From positions 1 to 24,845 of IMG/VR virus record IMGVR_UViG_3300005613_000394: DNA of 24,845 bases. The stretch is one strand, 5' to 3'. This DNA comes from a virus. Positions within the stretch are counted from its first letter, which is position 1. Every line of letters starts with the position of its first letter. The translations under genes were made by a program, and so were the position numbers. Shown piece after piece: positions 7,588-16,781 of this stretch. Under the pieces are notes generated by a model. That model was not told the origin of the DNA. It saw only the letters and a list, made by a program, of their open reading frames with translations, and searched no databases.

Positions 7588-8529
7588 TTACGGTACTAAA
7601 GTAAATTCTACAACTTGGTCAGTAAACCAAACTTGTGTTCCTCTTGTCCAATCAGCATCAACTAATACTTTCTTGTTTGTAACTGGATCAACTCGGAAAG
7701 AAAATTCTGTATCGTTTTCTCCATCCATTCCAATGATAAGGTTTGATGGATAAGTTAAGATTGCTCTGTTAGTTCCTCTCAAACCGTAAGTAGGGCGAAT
7801 TTTAACATCTGTACCATAGTACATTGTGTCACCATCTTCTGATTTGTAATGGAACATATTAGCCGCTTTCAATGCAGAAATGTAAAGGTCATACCAAGTT
7901 TTAGGTACATACATTACGTTATCTGTACGCTCTGAAAGTTCCTCAGTACGTGACAACCATAAACCTTCAAGAATTGATAAAATGTTAGCAGCGGTTACTC
8001 CTGTTGCAACTGTTACGCCTCCTGTGTTTCCATCAATTGCGTCACCTGCTGCGTCGATAATTTTCAACCAACCATTGTAACGGTTTAAGTTAGCCGTACC
8101 AGATGCTGTGTCACCTCTCCAATCCGCTACATCAATAGCTTGGATAAGTTTCATGTTTTTCTCTGCGAAATAGATTTCAGCAATTTCTTCAGGCATAACT
8201 TGTTTACCTGTCATTGTGCCTTGCTTTAAAAGGATTTGAGTCCACTTATTTCTAAGATCGTCTAAACACAAATCTTCTGCAATAGCAACTTGCTTTACAG
8301 TGATAGGTTTGTCAGTAAAAGTAGTTGTTCCGCTCGCTGAACGTGAACATCCTGAACCGTCTTGAAATACAACGTCAGTTTCTAAATAATGTAAGTTGGA
8401 AGTTCCTTTTAATCCAACTTGTACAGTTGCTTCGCTCGCCGTTAATTCAGGTGCAACTTGTAAATAACCTACTAAAGGAAAATCTCTATTTTCAATATAG
8501 GCTGCTAGGGCTGATACATCAAATGCCAT
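7588..8529 (-). CDS. Major capsid protein (HK97-fold candidate)
   Basis: This 313-residue protein follows the protease-scaffold gene and precedes a strong structural candidate, the classical place of the major capsid protein. It starts with A-F-D-V-S-A-L-A-A-Y and has alternating beta and helical regions, a central helix with E-E-I-A-E-I-Y, an acidic P-domain-like middle, and a final W-F-T-D-Q-V-V-E-F strand common to Bacteroidetes phage capsid proteins. An HK97 fold is inferred. No N-terminal delta domain is seen because the scaffold sits in the upstream gene. The start is ATG with an A-rich upstream sequence and no Shine-Dalgarno sequence. Confidence 0.82.
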   Translation of the reverse strand: MAFDVSALAAYIENRDFPLVGYLQVAPELTASEATVQVGLKGTSNLHYLETDVVFQDGSGCSRSASGTTTFTDKPITVKQVAIAEDLCLDDLRNKWTQILLKQGTMTGKQVMPEEIAEIYFAEKNMKLIQAIDVADWRGDTASGTANLNRYNGWLKIIDAAGDAIDGNTGGVTVATGVTAANILSILEGLWLSRTEELSERTDNVMYVPKTWYDLYISALKAANMFHYKSEDGDTMYYGTDVKIRPTYGLRGTNRAILTYPSNLIIGMDGENDTEFSFRVDPVTNKKVLVDADWTRGTQVWFTDQVVEFTLVP

Positions 8530-8535
8530 ACTTTT

Positions 8536-9171
8536 TTATTTTAAATTTTTAGTGAATATGTTTTCTTTCTCTTCTTTTTTAAATGGATTGAAAACGGGTT
8601 TAACTGGTGATTTTGTTGGCTCATCCAACAGTTCCTCAAAAATTTCTTTTGAGAAAGTCTTTAACGATTCAAATTGATCATTGATTGATTTTTTAAACTC
8701 AACCATTTCAGATTTAAACGCTTCATTTTCTTCTTTCAAAAATTTGTTTTCTTTTTCCAAACTTTCGATTTTAGAAAATATCTTTTCGCTTTCAATTCGC
8801 TCGATAATTCTTTTAACTTTTTGTTGTTGTGGAGATTCTTCGCCCATTGGTTCAACTACGGGAGCAGCAATTTCTTCGCCATCTTCTGTAACCTCTTTTA
8901 CTTCGGCAATTACACCATCAACTTCAACAACGATAACACGACCATCTTCGAGAATGTACTCACCCATTGGTGCAGCAATAGGATTACCTGCTTCGTCCAT
9001 TACAACGATAGCCGCATCAACTTCAACCGCAGGCTCGATAGTTAACTCTAAGCCGTCTTGTGTTTTTACCATTTCAAATTTTTCATTAACTACTTCCGCT
9101 GCTACTTCTTTAGCCTCTGGATTAGCCGTAAAAAATTCTTTCAATTTATCTTTAATTGATTGTTTTTCCAT
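8536..9171 (-). CDS. Possible nested scaffold gene (internal start)
   Basis: Translation from the internal ATG at 9171, in the same frame as the protease, would give a 211-residue protein made of the linker and coiled-coil scaffold part only. The 19 bases before this ATG are almost only A and T, the kind of initiation region seen before other starts in this window. Nested scaffold genes in the same frame are known in lambda-like phages (C/Nu3). I see the start context and domain boundary, and expression is inferred. Confidence 0.35.
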   Translation of the reverse strand: MEKQSIKDKLKEFFTANPEAKEVAAEVVNEKFEMVKTQDGLELTIEPAVEVDAAIVVMDEAGNPIAAPMGEYILEDGRVIVVEVDGVIAEVKEVTEDGEEIAAPVVEPMGEESPQQQKVKRIIERIESEKIFSKIESLEKENKFLKEENEAFKSEMVEFKKSINDQFESLKTFSKEIFEELLDEPTKSPVKPVFNPFKKEEKENIFTKNLK

Positions 9172-9780
9172 TTGATTATTATTTATTATTGATTCTAATT
9201 CCTTAGTGAAATCCTTATTAAATTTGCGCTCTCTAAAATGACCTTCTATTGAGAAACCTTTGAAAGTTCCGTTTTTAACTTGTTCCCAAATCTTATCATT
9301 TTCGACACGCATTGAAATAAACCAACTTCCGTCTGCTTCAACCTTGAATCCTTTTGGCGGAACTGTTCCACGCTTAGAATCTAAAAAGATTGATTCGCAA
9401 ACAAAAACACCCTCCGCAGGTTGGTCGGATTGGTGCATGATGTTAGTAGATTTATCGAGGGCGTGACGGTGGAAGTTTAGCCAAATCTTTTCGATATTCT
9501 CAGCTAAAAAGACAACGTTATACGCACCACGATAATCGTCATATCTTGGTATCTTCAAGTCTGCGATCATTGCATAACCTGAAATTATACGCTTATCTTC
9601 GTTCTCAACTTTAAAAGCGTTGGAGGTAATTTTGAATTGATCGCCGTTGGTTACAACTTTGAATTTTTGATCAGTAGATGAAAAAGCCACCCAATCAGAT
9701 TCGGTCGCGGGATCATCCACGAGTGCGATTTGAAACTCGGTTGCTTTTTGTTCTGCTAGGTCTAAAACGAAAGTGTCCAT
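8536..9780 (-). CDS. Prohead protease fused to scaffold (XkdF/S78-2-like)
   Basis: In this 414-residue protein, residues about 60-185 form a protease domain of the XkdF (peptidase S78-2) type. I-S-G-Y-A starts the domain, H116 lies in N-I-M-H, there is an acidic E-S pair at 129-130, and the nucleophile candidate S177 lies in G-F-S-I-E-G. Residues about 240-310 are a valine-, glutamate- and proline-rich linker with a dG-E-D-G-like repeat pattern, and residues about 325-395 are a strong coiled coil typical of scaffolds. The protein should direct capsid assembly and then cleave itself and its partners. An in-frame ATG at codon 204 (position 9171), right behind an AT-only stretch, could give a separate 211-residue scaffold. 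The gene follows the tape measure by 35 bases and precedes the capsid gene. Confidence 0.85.
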   Translation of the reverse strand: MDTFVLDLAEQKATEFQIALVDDPATESDWVAFSSTDQKFKVVTNGDQFKITSNAFKVENEDKRIISGYAMIADLKIPRYDDYRGAYNVVFLAENIEKIWLNFHRHALDKSTNIMHQSDQPAEGVFVCESIFLDSKRGTVPPKGFKVEADGSWFISMRVENDKIWEQVKNGTFKGFSIEGHFRERKFNKDFTKELESIINNNQMEKQSIKDKLKEFFTANPEAKEVAAEVVNEKFEMVKTQDGLELTIEPAVEVDAAIVVMDEAGNPIAAPMGEYILEDGRVIVVEVDGVIAEVKEVTEDGEEIAAPVVEPMGEESPQQQKVKRIIERIESEKIFSKIESLEKENKFLKEENEAFKSEMVEFKKSINDQFESLKTFSKEIFEELLDEPTKSPVKPVFNPFKKEEKENIFTKNLK

Positions 9781-9815
9781 ATTTATATAACTATTTTTTT
9801 TTTAATTATGTTATT
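9781..9815. repeat. Intergenic leader repeat, copy 2
   Basis: The short gap between the tape measure and the protease gene is nearly identical to the gap before the tail-chaperone gene (17547-17579). On the minus strand both contain TAACATAATT, a run of nine or ten A, and GTTATA just before the ATG, with about 34 of 37 positions matching. These are the only two copies I found by eye. A regulatory or translational role is possible, for example a strong A-rich initiation region. Confidence 0.6.
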
Positions 9816-11963
9816 TTACCCGAAAGTTGCTTGCTGCTTAATCTTCGCTACCATGCCTTGCGTATCTGTGATATCCTGCTCTAGTACATACACTTTAGTC
9901 GGTGGTGTTATTTGAGTTGAACCTGTATTAAATTGATCAGTATTCGGTGGTGTATTCTCTTTTATTATGTCATCATTTAAACCTCCACTATCTGAAATCC
10001 CACCGCTTGAAACGTCAACCGCTGGAGCGTTTATAATTTTATTAGCTTGCGCTACACCTGACAATACCGCACTTATACCTAAAAGTATAGCAGGAATGTT
10101 TGCAGGGAATGGACCAGTAGTCGCTCCAACTGCCACCGCACCTGAAATAGCTTTAGCCGTATCAATCGCAATTTGTGCAATGGCTACCGCCTTTTCAATT
10201 TTTTGTTGCCTTTGAAGTCGTTTAATTTCTGAATTTGTAAGTTTCTCGCCTGCTTCCTGCTTTTTCTTAATTCGTGCTATTTCTTTATCGTTGGCTATAC
10301 TGTTTATAGATTCGACAATAGATATTAAATGTTCAGCACTTTCAATAGTTGCGGCAACTTGTTGCTCTCTTAATTCACGTTGTTGCTCCGCTAATTCTTT
10401 ATCTGCTTCAAGTTTCTCTTGTCTATATTTTTCCTCTATTTGTGCAAGTTCATATTCTTGCGCTTCTTTCAATTCAGCCGTATTAAGACCAAATTCCTCC
10501 GCATCAATTAATAATTGTTCGTACTTTAATCTAACTGCATCAATTTCTTTCTCTTGATCTTCTAATAAGCTAATTCTATAATCCTCTCTAATCTTTGCGA
10601 TTTGTTCATTTAGCTTTTGCTCTTGTCTTGCTCTCTCTTCTGCTGCTTTTTTAGCTGCTTCCTCTTCGGCTTTAGCTTTTAAATCTGCTTCATTCTCAAC
10701 TATTTCAACTATCTCATCACTTGCTGCTTGTTGCGCTTGTTTACGCTTTTCTAATTGCTCTCTGTTAAATCGTGTAATGTTGTTTTGTGCTTTTAACAAA
10801 GCATCTTCTTCATCTTGTAATGTTTTTTCAAAGGCTGCTACTACTTCGTTATAATCAAACCCCCATGCTTTAGCTTGTTGCTCCGCAGTTTTACCATTCA
10901 TCTTAGCTATGTCCTCAAATAATTGCCTTTGAGATTCCAACTTCAATCTATTACTTTCTAAAACAGATTTTAATTTATCCCGTTCAGCTTCTAAGACTTG
11001 AAGTCTTAAATGCTCCGTAGCCTTGCCCTCTGCATCCAATGTGTCAATTTGCATCTCTAAGGCTCTTATTTCTTCGTCTTTTGCTTTTGAGTATTCCTTA
11101 GATTCTTTTTCGATTTGTGCTAATCGTTCTCTATGCCTTGCTCTATTTGCTTTAGATTGCTTCTCACGTGCAGCTTCGGATTTAGCTTCTTCACCAAACA
11201 ATTTTTCATAGGCTAAAATAACCCAACCAATTGGACCAAGTAGCGCAAGAATAACCGTTCTTAAGTTTTTCCAATCCGAAATGAAGTCTATTATAGGCTT
11301 TTTAAACGCAACAATAGCAGCAACTAAAGCACCTATACCAACAACGATTAATCCAATAGGATTCGCTGCCATTGCAGCGTTTAATGTTCTTTGTACGGCA
11401 GCCATTGCAATAGTTGAGGCTTTTTGTATTTTCTCAAGACCTATCCGCAAGTACATACCTGCAACGGCATCTTTGTTTAAAGCATTTGCTAAAGTCTGAA
11501 CTCCGTTCATTATACCTTGTACGGCTATTACATTTTGAATAGCTTTTTGAACGGCTGCACTTTCAGTACCAAATAAAGCCATTGCTCCCTGTGCTGCCTG
11601 AAATGCTCCACCGATTGCCTGACCTGCACCAATTAAACCGTCTAGTCTTTTCGTGTCACTCGCTAATAACCTAACCCTATTATTAACGTCTGCAATTCTA
11701 TCCTCAAGTTGTGCCGCCTCAACCGCCAACGCTCTAAACTCAGCGCTATTTTCGTCCAACGTATTTAGTTGGTCTTTCATTTCACGCAACTGAGTTTTTA
11801 AACTTTTTGTTGCCGTTGTCGTTTCGCCTATACCTTGAGTAACTTTATCGGTTGACTGTTCGCCAGTTGTTCCGATTTGTTCTAATTCGGTTTTAATTTC
11901 GCCTAACGTCTTCGGTGCGTTACCTGCGTTTATGGTTAGATTTATTGCTGCTACTTCACTCAT
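9816..11963 (-). CDS. Tail tape measure protein
   Basis: This 715-residue protein has the classic tape-measure build. It opens with a helical region (about 1-110) rich in heptads, then a hydrophobic stretch near residues 200-225 (glycine, alanine and isoleucine). A very long lysine- and glutamate-rich coiled coil runs from about 265 to 560, and a second hydrophobic, glycine- and alanine-rich stretch lies near 595-650, followed by a proline-rich end. The protein sets tail length and passes into the cell wall at injection. At about 0.15 nm per residue it would span a tail of roughly 107 nm. It follows the large tail protein by 3 bases. The frameshifted chaperone genes are upstream of two other tail genes rather than immediately next to it, which is less usual. 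Confidence 0.9.
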   Translation of the reverse strand: MSEVAAINLTINAGNAPKTLGEIKTELEQIGTTGEQSTDKVTQGIGETTTATKSLKTQLREMKDQLNTLDENSAEFRALAVEAAQLEDRIADVNNRVRLLASDTKRLDGLIGAGQAIGGAFQAAQGAMALFGTESAAVQKAIQNVIAVQGIMNGVQTLANALNKDAVAGMYLRIGLEKIQKASTIAMAAVQRTLNAAMAANPIGLIVVGIGALVAAIVAFKKPIIDFISDWKNLRTVILALLGPIGWVILAYEKLFGEEAKSEAAREKQSKANRARHRERLAQIEKESKEYSKAKDEEIRALEMQIDTLDAEGKATEHLRLQVLEAERDKLKSVLESNRLKLESQRQLFEDIAKMNGKTAEQQAKAWGFDYNEVVAAFEKTLQDEEDALLKAQNNITRFNREQLEKRKQAQQAASDEIVEIVENEADLKAKAEEEAAKKAAEERARQEQKLNEQIAKIREDYRISLLEDQEKEIDAVRLKYEQLLIDAEEFGLNTAELKEAQEYELAQIEEKYRQEKLEADKELAEQQRELREQQVAATIESAEHLISIVESINSIANDKEIARIKKKQEAGEKLTNSEIKRLQRQQKIEKAVAIAQIAIDTAKAISGAVAVGATTGPFPANIPAILLGISAVLSGVAQANKIINAPAVDVSSGGISDSGGLNDDIIKENTPPNTDQFNTGSTQITPPTKVYVLEQDITDTQGMVAKIKQQATFG

Positions 11964-11966
11964 TGA

Positions 11967-14900
11967 TTATGGATTAATTGTGATAAATTCGTTTGATGAT
12001 ACACATACTAAAATAGTTCCTGCACCTTGCGCGGATACATTTACACTTGTAACACCGTTAACTGTTGTACCTGTCAACGCTCTAATTCTATATTGATTCG
12101 TTGCGGTTTCTTTTCTAAAATACCAGATTTGACCTATTGTATAATTATAGGTTAAACCGTCTAAGTAAATATCTACGGGTGCGCTTGATGCATCTATTAA
12201 ATAGCCTTTTGCCGCGGAATCTAAATACTCGCTTATAGATATGCTCTTTATTGTTGATGCTTGTTTTGGCTCGACTTCTTGATTATTTAAATACGTCTTG
12301 TTTGATTCCGTAACGGTCAAACCATCACAATTGATTAAGGTTACATTTTGTAAATTAGCCGATACAATACAATTATTTGAACTTAATAAATTGATATTAT
12401 TCGCTCCTGAAAATATACGATTTGCATCTCCGTTAACTATTATATTACTAGCTGACTTTGATAGTACGTTATTCGAACCTTGCACTTGTTGCGTATTCGA
12501 ATTATATAAGTTATCGTTCTGCTTTGGATTATTGCTAATTCTTAACAAAGGATTATATTGAGCTTGCGTTACTTGAGTTGTAATAGTTCCGTCTTGAGTG
12601 GCTGGCTCAAAAGTACCTCCCTCACCATTTGCAATTAATACAGTGGATTTAAACGGGCTTACCTCTTTCAATTTAAGAAATTCGCACTTTGTTAAATTGG
12701 TATTTGTGGGATTGAATCCGTTTATTTTATATAGTCTGAAATAAGCATTTTCGAAGTGGTATAAATCCCTAAATGACCATTGATTAAAATCAAGCGGTGT
12801 TATGTGAACAAAAGCCTCTACTATCTTACTATCTTGGTCGGTAATCTCACGAATGAATTGACTATGATATTTATTATATAGATTGTTATCCGTTACCGTA
12901 ATTGCTTCAACTGAATCGTCATAATATACTTCTTTTGGAAGTCCGAAATTTATATCCAATGTAGGATTGTAAGGATCATCAAAATGACCTGCGTAAGGGT
13001 ATTGTATAAACGTGTCACCTGCAGGGTTTGCAATCCTTGAGTGTTTCCAAGGCGGAGAACATGGTTTTAATCCGCCATAGTATAAAGTTCTCCAGTTGAA
13101 ATTGGTACTAACCTTTTGTCCTAAATCGTCAACTTTAACAATAGTAGGCACAACTAAGGTACTTGTTCCCGGTCCTTTGTCTGCTAATGGTGTAGGGCTT
13201 GATGTTAATTTAGATACGAAATTCTTTGTTGTAAATGCATTATTTACTATTATCTCGTCTTGTCCGTAAGTTTCCTCATACGAGTTTAGATATTTATCAT
13301 TCAAATAATCTTTATCGTCTTTGTGCTTATATAGGTAAGTCTTAACGTCAAGCGCACCCATAGGTTTGAAAGTAATTCCTTTATCAATTGATATTTTTGT
13401 ACTTAAATCAACTACATTGCTAGTATAAAATGTATCACGCGGAGCGATTAATAAATTCTTTTCGTTATTCGGATCAATATCTGCGTACAAATTGTATTCC
13501 TTAAAGTAATTCAAAACAAAATCCGTTTGCAATACTTTCGGAACACATCTATAAATATCAAGTAAATTACCCTCCACTAATGAAGTATTGGAAACTTTAT
13601 TGAAAAATACACCTTGTTCAAACGTCATGTCTGCCTGACCATTTGAAAAGACACCGCCAATAGTTCTAAAATAATTAGGATAATCAGTATTGTATTGTGC
13701 GCTCCATACTATTTTGATCGTGTCGCTTGGTGATAATAATAGATTGGAAATCGACCATTTTATTCTATTAGGTGGTTCTTCAAATCTCGCTATATCTCCC
13801 AATATCCCACCTAAGTAAGTTCTGTATTGATCACTCGGATAAGTAGGTGATAAGTCAGTTGATCTATTCCCAACCGCATAAACTCCCGTACCCATTCGCA
13901 TCTCTATTTCTTCGGTCGTGTAAGTAACGCCTGCGCTATGGTCATAAAATAATACTTTGATTTTTACGTCAATATGTCCTACTGATTGTAAACTATTAAT
14001 TGTATCATTCGGTTTAAATCTAGCAGTTAAATCTAAATATCCGTTAATGTCATAATATCCCTTTTGGGCAACCGTATATACACCAGTAGCAGGATTGTAA
14101 TTTGTGCCACCGTCAAATATCTCATTTGCAAATAAAATAGTCGTGTCAGCCCCGTAGCTACCTTTATTTATATTTGCCGTTGTTTCTCCTCCCGTGTCTG
14201 ATGTTTCTGGCGTATCGGCTTTAAATTGCCTTGCTTCAATTTGTGTAAGGTCTAATTTGAATTGCTCAGGACTTGATGGTATTATTAAGTGCTTGAAATG
14301 ATCAGCAAAAGCTGAATCAGTAAATTGATAGGTAAATCCTGCATCTGCAAAAATCCTATCCCAATATTCCTGCGCAAATATAGCGCACCCGATATGCTCT
14401 ACTTTCCAAGTAACGGTATCACTAGAGAAACCAAAATCAATTAATGGATAAATATATCCTTTACCTAATTCAGCTGGAACAAGCGCGCCATCTTCAATAA
14501 TTTGATATATACCATCAGGATCAACACCGCTCGAATACTGTTGTAGTTCAGCCGTTAAAAGATGGTTATACGTGTCTAATCCTTGAACATCTGACAAATA
14601 AAGCCCTTGAATACTTTTAAATAAGTTAGCAAAATTTGAATAAATGGTTATTGAATACTCAACATCTAAATTATTAGTTTTCACCAATTCATTAAGCTGA
14701 CAATAACCCTCAATTACCCGAATAGAATCTACTAAATAAATTACATCAGCCTTAATTAAAGGGTTAAAAGTAGATTCATAAACGTTAATATCGAAGATCA
14801 TCCCGAACACTTTAGCGGCTTCCTTGCTATTCGGTACGGTTATACTTTTCGAATACGTTGCGCTTCTCTTTTCAGGCTCTATAATATCAGCTATTGACCT

Positions 14901-14969
14901 AGTGAAAGACGGATCTAAAGACCTAGACAAAGGTATTTCGTACCCGTTAATAAATAGTTGCTCTCTCAT
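11967..14969 (-). CDS. Large tail/baseplate protein with beta-helix-like segment
   Basis: This 1000-residue protein begins with F-I-N-G-Y-E-I, then a polar N-terminal domain with a K-S-I-T-V-P-N motif, as in large tail proteins that Bacteroidetes phages place before or next to the tape measure. The middle is beta-rich and uncharacterised. Residues about 830-896 hold a short run of V-x-G-N/S-N-type repeats (N-I-I-V-N-G-D, N-N-I-N-L-L-S-S-N-N, T-V-T-E-S-N), which suggests a parallel beta-helix or trimeric spike. The last 70 residues form a separate beta domain. It probably belongs to the baseplate or tail tip. The ATG overlaps the stop codon of the preceding gene (TAATG). The precise role is not proven. 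Confidence 0.7.
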   Translation of the reverse strand: MREQLFINGYEIPLSRSLDPSFTRSIADIIEPEKRSATYSKSITVPNSKEAAKVFGMIFDINVYESTFNPLIKADVIYLVDSIRVIEGYCQLNELVKTNNLDVEYSITIYSNFANLFKSIQGLYLSDVQGLDTYNHLLTAELQQYSSGVDPDGIYQIIEDGALVPAELGKGYIYPLIDFGFSSDTVTWKVEHIGCAIFAQEYWDRIFADAGFTYQFTDSAFADHFKHLIIPSSPEQFKLDLTQIEARQFKADTPETSDTGGETTANINKGSYGADTTILFANEIFDGGTNYNPATGVYTVAQKGYYDINGYLDLTARFKPNDTINSLQSVGHIDVKIKVLFYDHSAGVTYTTEEIEMRMGTGVYAVGNRSTDLSPTYPSDQYRTYLGGILGDIARFEEPPNRIKWSISNLLLSPSDTIKIVWSAQYNTDYPNYFRTIGGVFSNGQADMTFEQGVFFNKVSNTSLVEGNLLDIYRCVPKVLQTDFVLNYFKEYNLYADIDPNNEKNLLIAPRDTFYTSNVVDLSTKISIDKGITFKPMGALDVKTYLYKHKDDKDYLNDKYLNSYEETYGQDEIIVNNAFTTKNFVSKLTSSPTPLADKGPGTSTLVVPTIVKVDDLGQKVSTNFNWRTLYYGGLKPCSPPWKHSRIANPAGDTFIQYPYAGHFDDPYNPTLDINFGLPKEVYYDDSVEAITVTDNNLYNKYHSQFIREITDQDSKIVEAFVHITPLDFNQWSFRDLYHFENAYFRLYKINGFNPTNTNLTKCEFLKLKEVSPFKSTVLIANGEGGTFEPATQDGTITTQVTQAQYNPLLRISNNPKQNDNLYNSNTQQVQGSNNVLSKSASNIIVNGDANRIFSGANNINLLSSNNCIVSANLQNVTLINCDGLTVTESNKTYLNNQEVEPKQASTIKSISISEYLDSAAKGYLIDASSAPVDIYLDGLTYNYTIGQIWYFRKETATNQYRIRALTGTTVNGVTSVNVSAQGAGTILVCVSSNEFITINP

Positions 14970-16240
14970 TATCTTCTTTGTCTAAAATTATCACTTAACT
15001 CTATCTCAATTGAAAAGTTAAACGTCTTATCTACTTCATCCTTTAACTCATTCCAACTTGTAGATTTAATTAAACAAGGTTTGAAATTGTGAACGCCTGA
15101 ACTATCCACGAACTCTAAATAAGCCTGAGGACTAAATGATAATTCTTTTAACCAATCATTCGTTGATTGGTCAATTAATCCGCTTTGTAATGTGATCGAA
15201 TCAGTTGATTTGACGTAATAGTTTACTTTCGTATCGGTAACGTGATTATAAACCAATCCATCCAATGTCAATATATTTCTATTTGTGATATAGGTCTTTC
15301 GCTCTGCGCTTGTTGACTTCTTGCTATCTGCTTTGAAGTTAAACGAATCAAAAGCCCCGTATTCATTTTCGAAGTGAATCCTATACGTTTCGTAAAAGCA
15401 TTCTGTATCTATCTCAAAGTATAGTATTTCACTTACTGGAATTGCACCCGTTCTAAATAGTTGAACGGTATAACTTGCCACCGTTGGAATAATAACGGGT
15501 TGCGCTCCTACTAAAAATGCTCCCGTAATATTGTTCAGACTTTGCGGACTTGTGGCGACTGAATTTAAACGGCTTTGGTCTAGTGATGGGTTTGAATTGT
15601 TCGGTATATCAAAAGTAGAAATTAGTACGCCACTTGCATCATAGGTTTTGACTTGAAGATAATCTACATTATTCGGTGAGCTAGTCATATACCAATGCCA
15701 TCCTAATTGATTTGAATATACTTTGTTATTCTTTTGATTAGTTAGAAATTCTCCTATGCTAGTGGTTAAACAAATGTAATTCTCAAACTCATCATTGTTA
15801 TAAAAATCAATAAATCTATGGTGTTCTAAACTTGCTCCCCATGCGTATTGAATTTTACCAGTATATAGATTAGGATATTGCACGATTGGATCGTCAGCCG
15901 TAAGTCGATACTCTTCTCCGTACTCAACAAAATACTTTATAATAGCGTTGTCAGTTACTCGAATAGCATCCGTATCGTCATACGGTGGTATTGTTTCCTT
16001 TACATAATTCTCTATGATGCTATGCAAGTCTTGTATACCGTATCTGTAAAATGGATCAGGTGATACTTTGGTTCGTATAACCTTGGTTAATCCGCTTATA
16101 TAATCAATGATATTAATATCAAAGATATATTTATAATCAGGCTTCGCCACCGTTACCGCGTTGTTTTGAAATATAACCACATTCATAGGGTTATATACCG
16201 GACTAAAATCTTTATTATCCGTTTTAAGAACTAATGCCAT
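14969..16240 (-). CDS. Tail structural protein, beta-rich
   Basis: This 423-residue, beta-rich protein has no membrane segment. Residues about 30-110 carry Y-K-Y-I-F-D, a conserved P-x-P-x-x-R-Y-G region and an I-I-E-N-Y-V motif, resembling a structural protein family of Bacteroidetes phages that is found between tail-completion and large tail genes. It is co-transcribed with both neighbours, overlapping the upstream gene by 17 bases and the downstream gene by one base. I interpret it as part of the distal tail or baseplate. Specific function unknown. Confidence 0.6.
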   Translation of the reverse strand: MALVLKTDNKDFSPVYNPMNVVIFQNNAVTVAKPDYKYIFDINIIDYISGLTKVIRTKVSPDPFYRYGIQDLHSIIENYVKETIPPYDDTDAIRVTDNAIIKYFVEYGEEYRLTADDPIVQYPNLYTGKIQYAWGASLEHHRFIDFYNNDEFENYICLTTSIGEFLTNQKNNKVYSNQLGWHWYMTSSPNNVDYLQVKTYDASGVLISTFDIPNNSNPSLDQSRLNSVATSPQSLNNITGAFLVGAQPVIIPTVASYTVQLFRTGAIPVSEILYFEIDTECFYETYRIHFENEYGAFDSFNFKADSKKSTSAERKTYITNRNILTLDGLVYNHVTDTKVNYYVKSTDSITLQSGLIDQSTNDWLKELSFSPQAYLEFVDSSGVHNFKPCLIKSTSWNELKDEVDKTFNFSIEIELSDNFRQRR

Positions 16241-16781
16241 CTATTGTATTTTTTAAACTAATTTCTACTTCTCTTGCTCCTGCCTTTTCCAATTTTTTAG
16301 TCAGGTCTTTGATTAAATCCTCGTCAACAATATTGGTAAAGAAATTCGTTGCTGGCTTACCTTGTCTAAATATTGATTCTCTTAAAGCAAAAGGATTGTA
16401 TCCGTTAACTCTTGACCATTCAGTAAGTGCGCTTAATGGCGGCTTTTTATCTTTATATCTAAACGGGCTTGAGGTATTTCTATTTATCCATGCTCCACCG
16501 TCTGCCCTTGCACCTCCTACACCTTGAACGCCTTTATCGACAAACTGCCAATAGTCCTCCATTGTCAACTCGAACTGATAAGCCGAATTAAGGAATTGAA
16601 TATTGAATAGTACCGATTGCTTTAAGGCTTGTGCCGTAATACCATGCACCGCCGTATCTAGTGATCTCCTTAACGATTCTTGTAATTCGTTGCCGAAGTT
16701 TTGTAATACACCCGAAATAGTTTCATCATCTCCAAGTCCTTGAAGTTCTGAATCATCTAATTCGAATAAATTACTTGCCAT
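16224..16781 (-). CDS. Tail-completion/neck-like protein
   Basis: This 185-residue protein has an acidic N-terminus (F-E-L-D-D-S-E-L), a helical region and a Y-W-Q-F-V-D-K-G-V motif near 82-90 followed by glycine-rich and aromatic turns. It recalls HK97 gp10-type tail-completion or minor tail proteins as they appear in Bacteroidetes phages. It is embedded between the tail chaperone and the beta-rich tail protein. The upstream -1 frame product of the chaperone gene ends 11 bases inside this gene. Role inferred from weak motif similarity and context. Confidence 0.55.
   Translation of the reverse strand: MASNLFELDDSELQGLGDDETISGVLQNFGNELQESLRRSLDTAVHGITAQALKQSVLFNIQFLNSAYQFELTMEDYWQFVDKGVQGVGGARADGGAWINRNTSSPFRYKDKKPPLSALTEWSRVNGYNPFALRESIFRQGKPATNFFTNIVDEDLIKDLTKKLEKAGAREVEISLKNTIDGISS

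Noticed and set aside
8681-9175. Plus-strand open frame of 164 codons
   Set aside because: It is a serine- and threonine-rich mirror of the protease-scaffold gene, with no start context and no family resemblance.
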